In this document: piece after piece, positions 1 to 10,230 of the stretch
Position numbering within the stretch: the stretch's first letter is position 1
Layout: every line of letters begins with the position of its first letter
Assembly: GCA_918807975.1 (NCBI GenBank)
Contig: OU964918.1
Location: forward strand, 6,448,001-6,512,000
Direction: 5' to 3'
Source of the DNA: Aplidium turbinatum
Lineage: Eukaryota; Chordata; Ascidiacea; Aplousobranchia; Polyclinidae
Length of the DNA stretch: 64,000 nt
Made by a program: the position numbers and the translations under genes
Notes under the pieces: model-generated
What the model was told of the DNA's origin: nothing
The model's input: the letters and a program-made list of their open reading frames with translations, nothing else
The model's database searches: none

Positions 1-1
1 A

Positions 2-766
2 GTGTCTGCCCCTTGGCGAGTGGAAACACCACAAGAGGAAGCAATCTCTGGAGACTTCACCCCAGAGGAATTCGCCAGGGCCCTCCGCCTAGTGAAACCA
101 CACAAGTCTCCAGGGCCAGATAAGATCTGCCCTGAGCTTGTGCTCCATGCTGGCCATGCCCTAAAGTCCTGGTTACGTAGATTCCTCTCTTCCTGCCTGC
201 ACCACCTCACAATCCCAAAAATCTGGAGAAGAGCTTTAGTAGTTGCGATCCCTAAGCCTTACAAGCCACCAGAGGACCCAAGGAGTTATCGTCCGATATC
301 CCTCCTCTGTGTTCCTTTCAAGATCCTCGAAAGACTGATCTATGCCCGCGTCAACCCAATCATCGACCCGCTCCTTCCAAAAGAGCAAGCTGGGTTTCGG
401 CGCGGAAAATCCACCGTAGATCATGTCACACTCTTAACCCAAGACATCGAGGATTGCTTTGAGGCAAAAAAGAAGGCCGGCGCTGTTTTTCTAGATCTTA
501 AAGCTGCCTATGACACCGTATGGCATCGCAGCCTTACTTGCAAGCTGCTTCGCCTGCTTCCTGACCGACATATGGTTCATATGATTATGGAACTTGTCAG
601 GAATCGAAGCTTTACCCTCACCACCGGTAGCTCACAGCGAAGCAGACTGAGACGCCTGAAAAACGGCGTCCCACAGGGATCGGTCCTAGCTCCACTTCTT
701 TTCAACATCTACACCCACGACCTGCCAACTACGGTCTCTCAGCCTATCTCAAGAACTGGCGACTGA
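2..766 (+). pseudogene. LINE reverse transcriptase, N-terminal part of the domain
   Basis: An open frame of 254 codons enters from the window edge and covers the fingers and the first part of the palm of a LINE reverse transcriptase. Residues about 31-45 (KPHKSPGPDKICPEL), YRPISLLCVPFKILERL and FLDLKAAYDTVWH are the usual conserved blocks. The frame ends soon after GVPQGSVLAPLLFNIYTHDL. The next expected segment, which should carry the YADD metal-binding aspartates, is missing, and the later LSAYLKNWRLKLSETKT segment lies in another frame. In a live element the protein would copy the element RNA at a nicked target. Here it is a fossil. Confidence 0.88.
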
Positions 767-995
767 AACTCAGCGAAACCAAAACTGTGGCAGCAGCTTT
801 CCACCTCCATAATCGGGAAGCTGATCGTGAGCTGCACGTCCAGAACAACGGAAAATCTCTGTCCTTCTGCCTCGCACCGAGATATCTTGGGGTGACACTG
901 GACAGATCGCTCACATACCGCCACCATTTGGTGTCACTGCGCAAGAAACTAACATCACGCGCTGCGCTACTCAAGCGCCTGGCAGGCTCTAGCTG

Positions 996-1721
996 TCCTA
1001 GTAAGTCCTGTCCTTCGTAAGTCCTGTCCTGTCTTTCGTCCTAGTAAGGAAACTCATAACTATAATACCAGAGGTGCTAAGAAAGATATGCTTTTCAAAC
1101 CAAGAATGCGTACAAAGCTTGGTCAACGCTCAATTAAATTTCTTGGAACAAACACTTGGAACAAATTACCGGAACAGCTAAGAAAACTGCAAACAATTAG
1201 TATGTTTTCTAAAAAATTAAAACTGCACTTAATGTCTGAGTATAAGTAACTGATAGCCTATAGTACCATCAAACTGCTTCTACTTATTCTCACCGTATCT
1301 CGCTAATTACTGTATATTTGCTTTTGTCTTACCAGTATGCTGTGTTGTATGTATATTGTATATGCCGTTTTGTATTTTTGCATCATTTCTAGTAGTTCTG
1401 TTTTTTGTTGTTTTTTTTTTGTTTTTTTGTATATTGCACTGTTAAATTTCGTATGTGTATTGTTTTTTTATGTTGTATATAATATATATCTATCAATCAA
1501 ATCAATCAATATATCAATCAATCATTATTTGCGTTCAACTTCGACACCGTTCCATTTTAAATAAGCCATGACACCACCACACGGGTGTGGCAGACTCGAT
1601 GACCAGTTTGGTCCTTCTGTCACTCCCATCGTCATCAGCAAACAACCTAGCTCATATTGTAATCTTGTATTGTTTTGTTTTTTCGCATGTGCTGATGATG
1701 CAAAATAAAAGAACTTCTTCT
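996..1721 (+). mobile_element. LINE 3' end(s) (L2/CR1-like) inserted in LINE copy 1
   Basis: TCTAGCTG occurs on both sides of this block (988-995 and 1722-1729), exactly where the host LINE reading breaks off and resumes, so it is a target-site duplication. Inside, about 1046-1249 encodes the C-terminus of an L2/CR1-type reverse transcriptase (motifs HNYNTRGAKKDMLF and SIKFLGTNTWNKLPEQL, stop at 1247-1249). An ATCA-rich tail follows at about 1490-1530. A second stretch to 1721 ends in an AATAAA signal and TTC repeats, so the insert may be two LINE tails in series. It is heavily 5' truncated, as LINE copies usually are. Confidence 0.75.
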
Positions 1722-2505
1722 TCTAGCTGGGGGGCGAGGGCTGACACTTTGCGTATAGCAGCCTTAGCCCTTGTCTACTCTTCAGCAGAGTATTGTGCAC
1801 CTGTTTGGTGCCGCAGTGCTCACTGCCACAACATCGACACTGCCATAAACAGCGCCCTAAGCACAGTGACCGGATGCTTGCGTCCCACACCATTGGACAA
1901 TCTCCCCATTCTCGCTGGCATCCAACCTTCTGAGCTTCGTTGCGAAGAAGCCACTCTGTCCCTCGGTCGACGGGCACTGGAGCCTAACCACCTTCTCCAC
2001 CACAAGATCTCTGCTCTCCCAAACGAGCACCCCCGTCGACTGAAATCAAGACACCCGTTCGTGCCAGCCGCTCAACTTCTTATCAACGAAGCTGATGAAC
2101 AAGACATCTCTGCGGCTGCTTGGGCAGACCATAAATGGAGTTATGAATGGAAGTCAACCGCCACCAGACTCTATTCGTTCATCCCCGACGCCGACACACG
2201 CCCGATCGGTCTAACACTACCAAGACAGGCGTGGGTGCGCTCAACCATGCACCAATGGGGAATGGCCTCTTCCTCCTCCTGTGAATGTGGTGCCGAGGAA
2301 CAGACCGCAGACCACATCATCAACGACTGCTCCATCTTCAAGCCACCTAACGGAGTGGAAGGTCTGCGTGTCATGGATGATGAAACCAAAGACTGGCTGC
2401 TCTCTAGTAGCCTTCCATTGTAGTCCGGGAACATCGTGAATCTGGGGTGGTAAAAGGATAGACCCTCGGCCCCAGAAGCTCAAGCTCACACGACGACGAC
2501 GACGA

Positions 2506-2829
2506 CGAAAGCTACACAGACCATTATGCATATAGTATTGAGTTTTAGCTTTCTGATGTTCTCAAATTTGTTTTAGCTAGCCTATAATTATGTCCAAGGT
2601 TAAACTATAAATTCAAGCAAGAATCTGAAGGAATGACATCAAGTGCATTGTGAAAATGGGACGAAATGATGTTTCACCACCTTTATATAAGCCTGCTGAG
2701 GAACTCCCAAGCAACTTCTGTATTAGTAGAGAGAGCTTCTCCATTCTAGGAAAAATTTTGGCGAGAGACAGGAACTTCAAAGGCGATAATGTGAAACATT
2801 ACTTAATGTTGAACTATAATACTGCAGAA
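2506..2829. other. No clear gene; short open frame only
   Basis: Between the LINE tail and the first fold-back element I see an AT-rich stretch with one 60-codon open frame at 2650-2832. It does not resemble a family I know and runs straight into the inserted MITE. Removing the MITE on paper leaves a longer but unrecognised reading. I do not call a gene here. Confidence 0.5.
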
Positions 2830-3636
2830 TAGGGTGGCTCGTTTTTGAACTTTTTTTTCAAATTCTCTCGGGGTAGTGGGGAAATGGTGCCAATGTGTGA
2901 GAAAACTATCATGACAAAATTTGAGATTCGTAAAAAATTGTCTTCAGCCTCCTCATGGGGCCCAAAAATCCAAAAATGAGGTCAAAAATATTTTTAGTTT
3001 GGGTAGTTACAATTTTGTTTAGATACATCTAAATAACCTAAAAAAAATTGAAGTCATTTGAACTATTTCTTCAGCTTCCTCACAGCTTTTGAAAATATTG
3101 ATTTTGCTGAAATATTCGCATTTTTGTTTGTGGTTCCTAACTACAAACTTCGTCAGTGACGTAAATTCAAATAAAATACGTCACTTTTTCCTACCAAATT
3201 AACCCAATTTCATTGAAAAAAAGACTCAACAGCTCAGGGCAGGTCTATAAAGAAAAATACAATGACGTTTTATAGCTGGCAAAATGTCTAACGCAATTAT
3301 GTATCATGTAACCACAAACAAAAATGCAAAATTTTCAGCAAAATGGACATTTTCAGAAGCTGTGAGGAAGCTGAAGGAATAGTTCAAATGACTTCAATTT
3401 TTTTTCTTAGACTAATTAGATATATCTAAACAATATTGTATCTACCCGAACAAAAAATATTTTTGAAAAAAAATCCGTTTTTGACCCCATTTTTCAATTT
3501 TCGCGCCCCATGAGGAGGCTGAAGACAATTTTTTACGAATCTCAAATTTTGTTATGAGCGTTTTCTCACTCATTGGCACCATTTCCCCACTAACCCGAGA
3601 GAATTTGAAAAAAAAGTTCAAAAACGAGCCACCCTA
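2830..3636. mobile_element. Fold-back hAT-like MITE, family A copy 1
   Basis: The element starts TAGGGTGGCTCGTTTTTGAA and ends in its inverted complement. CTGCAGAA flanks it on both sides (2822-2829 and 3637-3644), an exact 8 bp target-site duplication, which is the hAT superfamily length. The two arms (about 2830-3140 and 3308-3636) are near-complements, with a spacer of about 165 bp, so a transcript would fold into a hairpin of roughly 310 bp. There is no coding capacity. Family members lie at 10853 and 17037. Confidence 0.9.
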
Positions 3637-3644
3637 CTGCAGAA

Positions 3645-5006
3645 CCCTCTCAGTAATTTCTGGATATTCAAAGACACTCCATATTTATCTTTTGCAGTTT
3701 TTCGAGTGACTTTCATTATGTGTTCGTTACCTGTGGTGTGGTTGAGTCTTCCACATTTTTCTTTTATTTCATTAGAAAAAGAAGATATCCTTACCTAACG
3801 GTTTGATTTCTAATATGCTTTGTATTTCGCATGTGGGTTGCAAACGCAAAAAGTTATGGGTCAAAATTAGGTCAAAATTTGTAAATTATAAAGTCAAAAT
3901 TTCAAAGTTTAGGTCAAAAAATTGGTTGCCCTAATTATTATTATTACTACTACGTTGTATGTCGACAGTCTAATTGTCACTGCGACTTTTCTTACTTCAT
4001 TTTTATGTACATGTCTAAAAATACAACAGGCCCGAAATTAGGCTACTTGTGTCGTGGGAGAAAGGCTAGTAGGCTAATATTAAGACTAATAAGGCTGGAC
4101 CTATTGTAAACGTGTTCACCGTTAAGAATTTTGTCCGGGAGTAGATTTGTACATGGACTTGGCCTTAACTAATTACAAAAATGATCATGCATTTTACTAC
4201 ACTAACGAGCAAAAAGGCTGTTGAGGTTTCGAAATGGATTTTACGCAGTGGCGGATCCAGGAGGCGATTGGGGAAATTGCTCCCCTTAAAACATACCAAA
4301 GTAAATTTAATCATTGAAGATAAGCTATATTGCTGTTGTGATAGGAGTTGGGTGGAAATTTCAAAAACATTATGGCCTACAAAAGGTCATAGGATATTTT
4401 GTTGTACCCTAATTAGGGCTAAAATGCAAATTAGAATTAACTTCTCCCCTCTAATTACAGTGTATGATTTATGAACACTGTGAGTATTTTGTTGCGTAAA
4501 GTTTTTAAAAAGTGTTTCAATTCAAAATTTACGCAATGATCATCACATCCAAAATGCGTCATTGAACTGCAATCATGACAGTTTGAACTTGACTGTTACA
4601 AAAGTGACATCACAATTTGTAATTGTGATGCATGAATGACTTCGTAGTAAAGAATCTTCGCAAATTATTCGCAATTTTACTGAACTATTTACAAAGAAAT
4701 ATGAATAACTTCTATAAACTTCTGGAAATTGCGCTATTTGTAGCATTCCAACCAAAATCTTTGTTTCAACCATTCTGAAAATTATAATTTCAATTTACGT
4801 ACAAACATTAGAGTTAAAATAGAACCAAATTTTATGCGAGTCAAAACAAAATTGTTCAATATAAGCATAGACGTTACTTTTACATACTTTTATGCAGTTG
4901 CTCTGATAAATCTGTAAACTCAACATTTTTATGTAAAATGGTTTGTAGAGTCAAAATTTAATGAAAGTAAAAATAATGAAATTGTTTAATATTTCAATTA
5001 TTTATT
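3645..5006. other. 5' flank of the LDLa gene; AT-rich, no gene seen
   Basis: This AT-rich stretch lies upstream of the LDLa first exon. At 4246 it carries CAGTGGCGGATCCAGGAGG, a sequence like the left end of many hAT MITEs. A weak partner (CTAATTACAGTG) lies near 4445-4457, but no convincing duplication flanks the pair. I see no clear TATA box or other promoter signal. The 5' UTR or an upstream non-coding exon of the LDLa gene may lie here. Confidence 0.5.
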
Positions 5007-5923
5007 ATGGTGATTAGAATAATCATGTTTGAGTTATTAACTAGCTGTTTGGTGTTTGTTAATTTGATGGTAACCACTGGTGGGTATAGATGCCACAGTG
5101 GACAATTCATTGCGGACAACTTGAAATGTTCAGGAACTTACGAATGCGATGATATGCGTGATGAGGCAATGTGCAAACCTTCCGATGGAAGTCAGTTCAA
5201 CAATTCATGTCGTGTTGATTACGGTCACCATTTCACAGAAGAACAGAGATGTGATGGTTTCCCAAACTGCCCCAATTGCTTCGATGAAGACAATTGCACT
5301 GACCCAGTCAGGCGCAACTATCTTCCCTGCGATAACGGATCCTGGTGCTACCCATTAACTCGGTTATGTAATGGGATTGTTGATTGTCGTGATGCATCAG
5401 ATGAGAAACAAATCGGATTTGGTTTCAAGTGCAATGGTATTCCTATCAACGGATATGGCTACCGCATTCAAAACTCTACAGCTTTGCCGTATCGATGCAT
5501 TGTTCCACAACAATCTATGCTGCCAACGTCAAGCAAATTTGATAAAAGACTTTCAGTCTGTTTTAAGAATGAAGACGATTGTTATACGTTCAATGAAGAT
5601 GGGAAGCCAATCTTAAACATTTCCAAATGCTGGCCTTGTCTTGATGGAACAATTATACAACGTCAGCAAGTGTGCGATACTGTGTTTGATTGCGCTGACT
5701 TATCGGACGAATGTTTATGCGAGAGACAATTTACCAGAGAGATTTGCGATCCTTTGCTTCGTGATAACAATTGCACTCAAAACGAAGTTCCATGTGCGTT
5801 AGGAAATAAATGCATCGATGTTCATCAAATATGTGATGGCTCTAACGACTGTTCTAATGGAACTGATGAAATGCGCTGCAAAAATACTCCTGATTGTCCA
5901 ACTGCAACAATTGAATGTCGGGG
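5007..5923 (+). CDS. Secreted protein with LDL-receptor class A repeats, first coding exon
   Basis: This is a host gene exon. The first residues look like a signal peptide: a hydrophobic stretch (FELLTSCLVFVNLMV, residues 8-22) follows Met1 or Met7, then the first cysteine is at residue 29. Met7 at 5025 is an equally good start. About five LDLa modules follow. Two are canonical, with the C-D-x-x-SDE pattern: LCNGIVDCRDASDE and ICDGSNDCSNGTDEMRC, the latter near residue 275-292. The others are variants with altered cysteine spacing. Such modules bind calcium and protein ligands outside the cell. Seven N-glycosylation sequons support secretion. The frame runs to a stop inside GTAAGA at 5924, a strong splice donor, so the exon ends at 5923 after two bases of a codon. 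The rest of the protein, possibly a membrane segment or enzyme domain, lies in later exons. Confidence 0.85.
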
Positions 5924-6414
5924 GTAAGAAAGTGATTTTAAACATTTGTTGTTAAAAGTTTTCAAGTACATTAACTACCATAATCATACTAAACTACCAT
6001 AATTAAACTACCTAACTAATTTATCAAATGAGAATTGACATATAAGTTACTTTTAAAGATCGTTTTGCATTGATCATGTAGAAACGCATTCTCATATCCT
6101 TGGATCCACCTACAACGACTATATAGACGCTTAAATTTGCATACTTGAAATAATCCAGTGGCGGCTCTACAGGGGAGGTAATGGAGACAAAGTCCCCCAT
6201 AAGTTTAGGCCAAAAGCAAACTTTCCATCACATTACGTTGTTATGACTGATCTCTCACTTGTTATTACTGGAATAGTGCCAGCTGATCATTTGAAGAACA
6301 ATTTGTTACGTCACAGAAGGTATTATTGCGTCATGCACACTTGAAGTACACGAAATTTGCTGTCTGGAGAGGTAGATGAAAATTTCCCATGATTTTACTT
6401 TTCCTTATGTGAGG

Positions 6415-6830
6415 CATGGCCACCTAAAGATACGGCCTGATTTGTCACATTTTGCAGAAATTTCCAGGTTTTTCTAACTTTGGGCGAACGTTTAAATAAA
6501 ATTTTCTAAAAATTAGACTTTTACGCTTTCTTTATTTTTTCCCCAGGTGACACAATAGGTTTTAACATCCTCACATGTTGAAAAACAAAGAAAATTTGAT
6601 TTTGTAAATTTTAGTCAGACTGTTAATTTTAAATAACAGTCTGATTTTGCGTTTTTCAACTTACTTTTTCTCATTTGCTACTGCTTCCCCAAGGCAACAA
6701 AAAAGATTTTTGTTATTAGGAAACCGCAAAGAGTAAAAACATCTAAAAAAATGTCAGTCAAACACTAGCAGTAGCTGTAATCAAAATCTGCAAAATGTGA
6801 CAAATCAGGCCGCATCTTCAGGTGGCCATG
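6415..6830. mobile_element. MITE family B copy 1
   Basis: It begins CATGGCCACCTAAAGATACG and ends in the near-complement (CATCTTCAGGTGGCCATG). The terminal inverted repeats are about 44 bp with a few mismatches. TGTGAGG flanks both ends (7 bp here; 8 bp at copy 3). There is no coding sequence. A small inner hairpin around the repeated CAGACTGTTA / AACAGTCTG lies near the middle. Copies at 49965 (inverted) and 62657 confirm the family. The superfamily is not certain; hAT-like is my best guess from the duplication length. Confidence 0.82.
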
Positions 6831-7511
6831 TGTGAGGTTATTCAAATATGCCTTATTTTAATTGAGAAAAGTCTTGTGTCTTTCCATTATGCCAACTCAG
6901 TCTTGTCATGTGTTGACTTCTTGAAAAGATTGCTGGTTCCGCGCTTTTCCTGCAAAATTGAGCTAGCTTTGATTCGAAATCAAGGGAAAATTCAGCAGTA
7001 GTCGCAGGTTGCAAGTTTCATAGTTTATAATGTATAAGTGTGTTACTTGTTCAAGTTTTTGCTTACAGTAAAAAAAGAACATGTGGCTGTTTTGCAACGC
7101 GTTTACGAGGCGAATGATGTCTTAACCGTAAAAACTGAACTGAAGTTTGGGTCAGAACTCCAGATAAATTGATTGGTTGTACAAAACTTGAAGATTGCTA
7201 GTAGAAGGTTGCTCATGACTTATTATATTCGGACGAAAGCTAACGAAAAGAGTCAGATGAAAACCTGCAGCTTCGAGCTATCATGAGCAACATTCTACTC
7301 GCAAACTCTAGTCCAGATAGATTTTAAAAAATACAGTTTATCCAAGCAATCAAAGTTTTGTGCCAAATCGCACAACCTGTATTTGACTGAATCATTTGTT
7401 GCATAGCAAAACAAAAACGAGAAAAATGAATCCTTTTAATTAGACATTTGATGAAATAATGCGAAAGGCTTTGAGGCAAGAAGTTGTAACGAAGTAGTCT
7501 GAAAATTTTGT
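6831..7511. other. Intron sequence, no gene seen
   Basis: AT-rich sequence without coding signals or a recognisable element body. A CAGTGGCGGCTCTACAGGGG sequence earlier, at 6158, looks like a hAT left end, but no right end was found here to pair with it. Confidence 0.5.
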
Positions 7512-8175
7512 AAATGCTCCATAGCATCTTTTCACAAATTGTGGCTAGGTGGGCAAATTTTCAAAAAAGGGCACATTTAGCGCGAGAGTTATGTTAAAAA
7601 GAGCACTTTTGCACCTAAATGATACGAAAAAGGGCATTTCTTGCGAGCGTAAAACAATCATGTAAGCTTAAAAATGTAGATTTTTCAGGCAAATTGTGGT
7701 TGAAAAGGCATATTATACCTAGACTAAACTTTTGAGACCCATAATTGATTCCTATATTCATCCCCGCCCACAATGTTTTGTAAATAATAAAGTAATAAAA
7801 TTTAATCTAGCAACATTTAGTAGCAGAGGTCTCTTGTACTAAAGTAAAAAGAAACAACCCTGATAATAGCCTATATAAACACAACTACTAAGATATTATA
7901 ATAAGTTGAATCTTTGCAGAATTAGATGATTCTAGGTATTTTATTTTGATGAAAATCAGGAAACAAACTTCGGTAATTCAGACATTAAGAATCTCACACA
8001 AAATTTAGGTACTTACAACACAAATTGATAATAATTAATCTGCTTGATTGGAACATTAAGGATAATATAAGTAAGGTCAAAGGTAGGCTCATACGTTTGA
8101 ATGTGTGCTAAAGCTTTCCATTTAGCTCAGTGGTTCCCAACCTGGGGGTAAATTACCACCGAGGGTAATTTGCCT

Positions 8176-9451
8176 ATTTTGGGCGGGTAACGAGACCCGA
8201 CTTGGAAACAGTGAAGGTTGTGAACTTTATAAAAGCGAAGGAATTGAACTGCTGTCTTTTCAAAGAACTGTGCAAGGAGATGGGAGAAACATACGAAGCA
8301 TTACTGTACCACACAGAAGTAGGCCTACAATGTCTGTCTTGTTGCAAAGTGATAACTCGCCTGGTCGAACTTCGTAAGGCTGTCCATGTTATTGTGATAG
8401 AAAAGAAGTCCGACTTGGCTGAATATTTCCCTAACCCACAGTGGATTTCCCAGCAGTGCTACCTGGCTGATATCTTTGGTGAATTGATTGATTGAATCTT
8501 TATCCTCGGACTGGGAAAGCTTCTTGCAGAGCTTAATCCTGGCAGTTGCATACTGTAACTTGTAGAACCTTTGAATCACTGACGCAGGCCCGGTCACCGA
8601 GATTGAAAGAGTGAAGTTTCCGATTGTTGAAGTCTTGTTGCCGGAGAATTATTTCATCCAGTAGATGCCGCTGAATGGAGAGCAGTGCTTAACGTGCGTT
8701 GCTCAAGCGCACACCCCGAGAGTCGAACCAGCAGCGCTGCGTGATCTTGAAGCTTCTTCGTTCCAGAAGTCACGCGCTAACCAACTGAAATATCGGGGCG
8801 GACAAAGGCAATCTTTTAATTCGAGGCAAGAATGTAACTGTGATCTGACACCAACGTAGCCGTAGCTACATTTATCGTGAAGGTTAAATTGTGGAACAAG
8901 CGAGTTGGAAGAGGCGCAGTGGTGCAGTTTCAGACGTTTGACATGTACTTCGAAGGCAATGGACTTGAGTTGACAGCGGCGTTGAAGGAGGACATAGCTG
9001 ACCAGTGACTACTTAGGCCAGCAAGCCAAGAAGATGGACATTGGCCAACCACTTTCCGAATTTGGACACGGCTAGTCTACAATGTTGCGCTGAAGCCTTC
9101 ACATGTGATGACAGCCAGGTGGATGATGACGACTTTCGGCCAAAGAAGAATTTATCACTCTCCGAATAAACGAAGCGTTGAAACTTGATTTCAAGGGAAA
9201 AGGCTTGGATTGGAACCCTTCTGGTTTGGCAGACTCCAGGATGCACCAACATTAGCGACACTGCATTAAATATCCTGACATCTTTTTCAACAACGTATCG
9301 CTGTGAACAAAGCTTTTCAACTGTCTTGGGAATGAAAACAAAGAAGCGCAATCGCTTGGATATCGAAAGCGACACAAGAATCGCTCTCAGTACCACAAAG
9401 CCCAGGATCACAAAGCTGGCGGCTGAAGTCCAGGTCCAATCTTCGCATTGA
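8176..9451 (+). pseudogene. hAT transposase remnant
   Basis: The N-proximal piece reads through VVNFIKAKELNCCLF and a catalytic-core stretch ending LADIFGELID, then stops at 8493-8495. A later piece (FQTFDMYFEGNGLELTAALKEDI, near 8925-9003) is in keeping with the segment before the zinc-binding insertion. The C-terminal block SFSTTYRCEQSFSTVLGMKT then KNRLDIESD-like residues is the hAT dimerisation region. At least one frameshift lies near 9235 and there are several stops. The likely origin is a DDE-type cut-and-paste enzyme. It is too decayed for function. Confidence 0.8.
8698..8799 (-). repeat. tRNA-derived SINE-like head
   Basis: On the minus strand the block opens GCCCCGATATTTCAGTTGG, with an A-box-like TTCAGTTGGTTAGCGCG and a B-box-like GGTTCGACTC, and closes with TCGGGGT, which can pair with the opening GCCCCGA. 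The T-stem does not pair as it would in a real tRNA, so I read it as a tRNA-derived repeat rather than a tRNA gene. It lies inside the decayed hAT transposase. Confidence 0.4.
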
Positions 9452-9802
9452 ATGTTTACCACGCATTGTTATCTTGTATTCAGCATTGTATTGCATTTTG
9501 ATTGTCATAGTTAGCCCTTTGAAATACATAGCAATAAACACTTTTGTTTTTAAAAATTGATCTTGGGGGTAATTAGCTCACTTTAGGGTGGAGATTAGGA
9601 TAAGAGCCAAAAAAAGGTTGAGAACCACTGATTGAGCTGATCATTCTTTTACTTGGATCTAATTAAACAAAAATTAAGTCTTAAAAATTTTCCACCTTGT
9701 TTCACACTAGGGGGGCGAAGAAAAGGCTAGGGGGGCAAGCAAAGGGACTAGGTGGGCAATTGCCCACCTAGTTTATATGTGAAAAGATGCTATGAAATGC
9801 TC

Positions 9803-10230
9803 AGCAACAAATGATTCATTAATATATTGGGATAATTAAATAAAAACTGCTAGGCTACTTCTCTTTATCAAATCTGGTCAGGAAAAATTGCAGATTTTCC
9901 ATGTCGTTTATTTTTTAATTTAAAAAATATTTGTTGTTGTCAAAAGAAAAGTTTCTTCCAAGAGCGGTAGCTACTAAGTGAAATAATTCAAACTTGAATT
10001 CTAATCTATCCTGTTATAGTAGACATTCATTTACGCTGATTCTTTGTAACTCATGACCAGCGTCATTGCAACAACTACCTCCAGCGTTTTCTAGTACAGA
10101 CGTTGGAATTGATTGCCTTCCCACTGCGCGTCGCAATCGATTAGCGTTCTGTACCACGTTCCTCCGTTCCATGCCTTACGTTTCTTTGTTGGTATATATG
10201 CTGCGTTACTCGTGTAGTCAGTTAAGTAAG
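9803..10230. other. Intron sequence, no gene seen
   Basis: AT-rich sequence with no element ends or coding features. One part (near 9960-10020) is loosely like 17860-17930, which may mark an old repeat, but the match is too weak to name. Confidence 0.45.

Larger units (their letters stand above)
2..2505 (+). mobile_element. LINE copy 1 (I/Jockey-like non-LTR retrotransposon), 5' cut by window edge
   Basis: The frame from base 2 encodes reverse transcriptase blocks typical of the I/Jockey-like LINE group: YRPISLL, FLDLKAAYDTVWH and GVPQGSVLAPLLFN. The C-terminal part resumes at about 1727 with ADTLRIAAL and ends in a Cys/His knuckle (CECGAEEQTADHIINDC) before a stop at 2421-2423. The 3' UTR closes in a run of ACG triplets near 2490-2505, the kind of short tail these elements carry. 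Compared with the minus-strand copy at 12.6-15.65 kb, this one lacks roughly 100 bp after about 735. That loss removes the YADD catalytic box and shifts the frame. It also carries an unrelated insert at 996-1721, so it cannot encode a working enzyme. The element class is firm; the clade name is from memory. Confidence 0.88.
8128..9630 (+). mobile_element. hAT element (SCAND3/ZBED-type transposase), nested in the 7520-9794 element
   Basis: Its ends are CAGTGGTTCCCAACCTGGGG and the matching ...GGTTGAGAACCACTG. The flanks ATTTAGCT (8120-8127) and ATTGAGCT (9631-9638) agree at 7 of 8 positions. Transposase pieces lie on the + strand: 8202-8495 carries VVNFIKAKELNCCLF and LLYHTEVG, as in FAM200/SCAND3-type hAT proteins, and 9240-9451 carries the C-terminal dimerisation region. 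The middle is degraded and seems to hold a SINE-like insertion at about 8698-8799. The element cannot move itself. Confidence 0.87.
7520..9794. mobile_element. hAT-like element with ends CATAGCATCTTTTCACA
   Basis: The two ends are a 17 bp perfect inverted repeat, CATAGCATCTTTTCACA. AAATGCTC stands on both sides (7512-7519 and 9795-9802), an exact 8 bp duplication. Sub-terminal CTAGGTGGGCAA sequences occur at both ends. I see no transposase belonging to it; most of its length is a second hAT inserted at 8128-9630. A matching right end of the same family lies alone at 44172-44190. Confidence 0.85.

Noticed and set aside
2650-2832. 60-codon open frame as a possible gene
   Set aside because: No family resemblance; it ends in the inserted MITE and has no splice or start context.
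4246-4457. Small hAT MITE upstream of the LDLa exon
   Set aside because: Only the left end is convincing; the right end is weak and no target duplication can be read.
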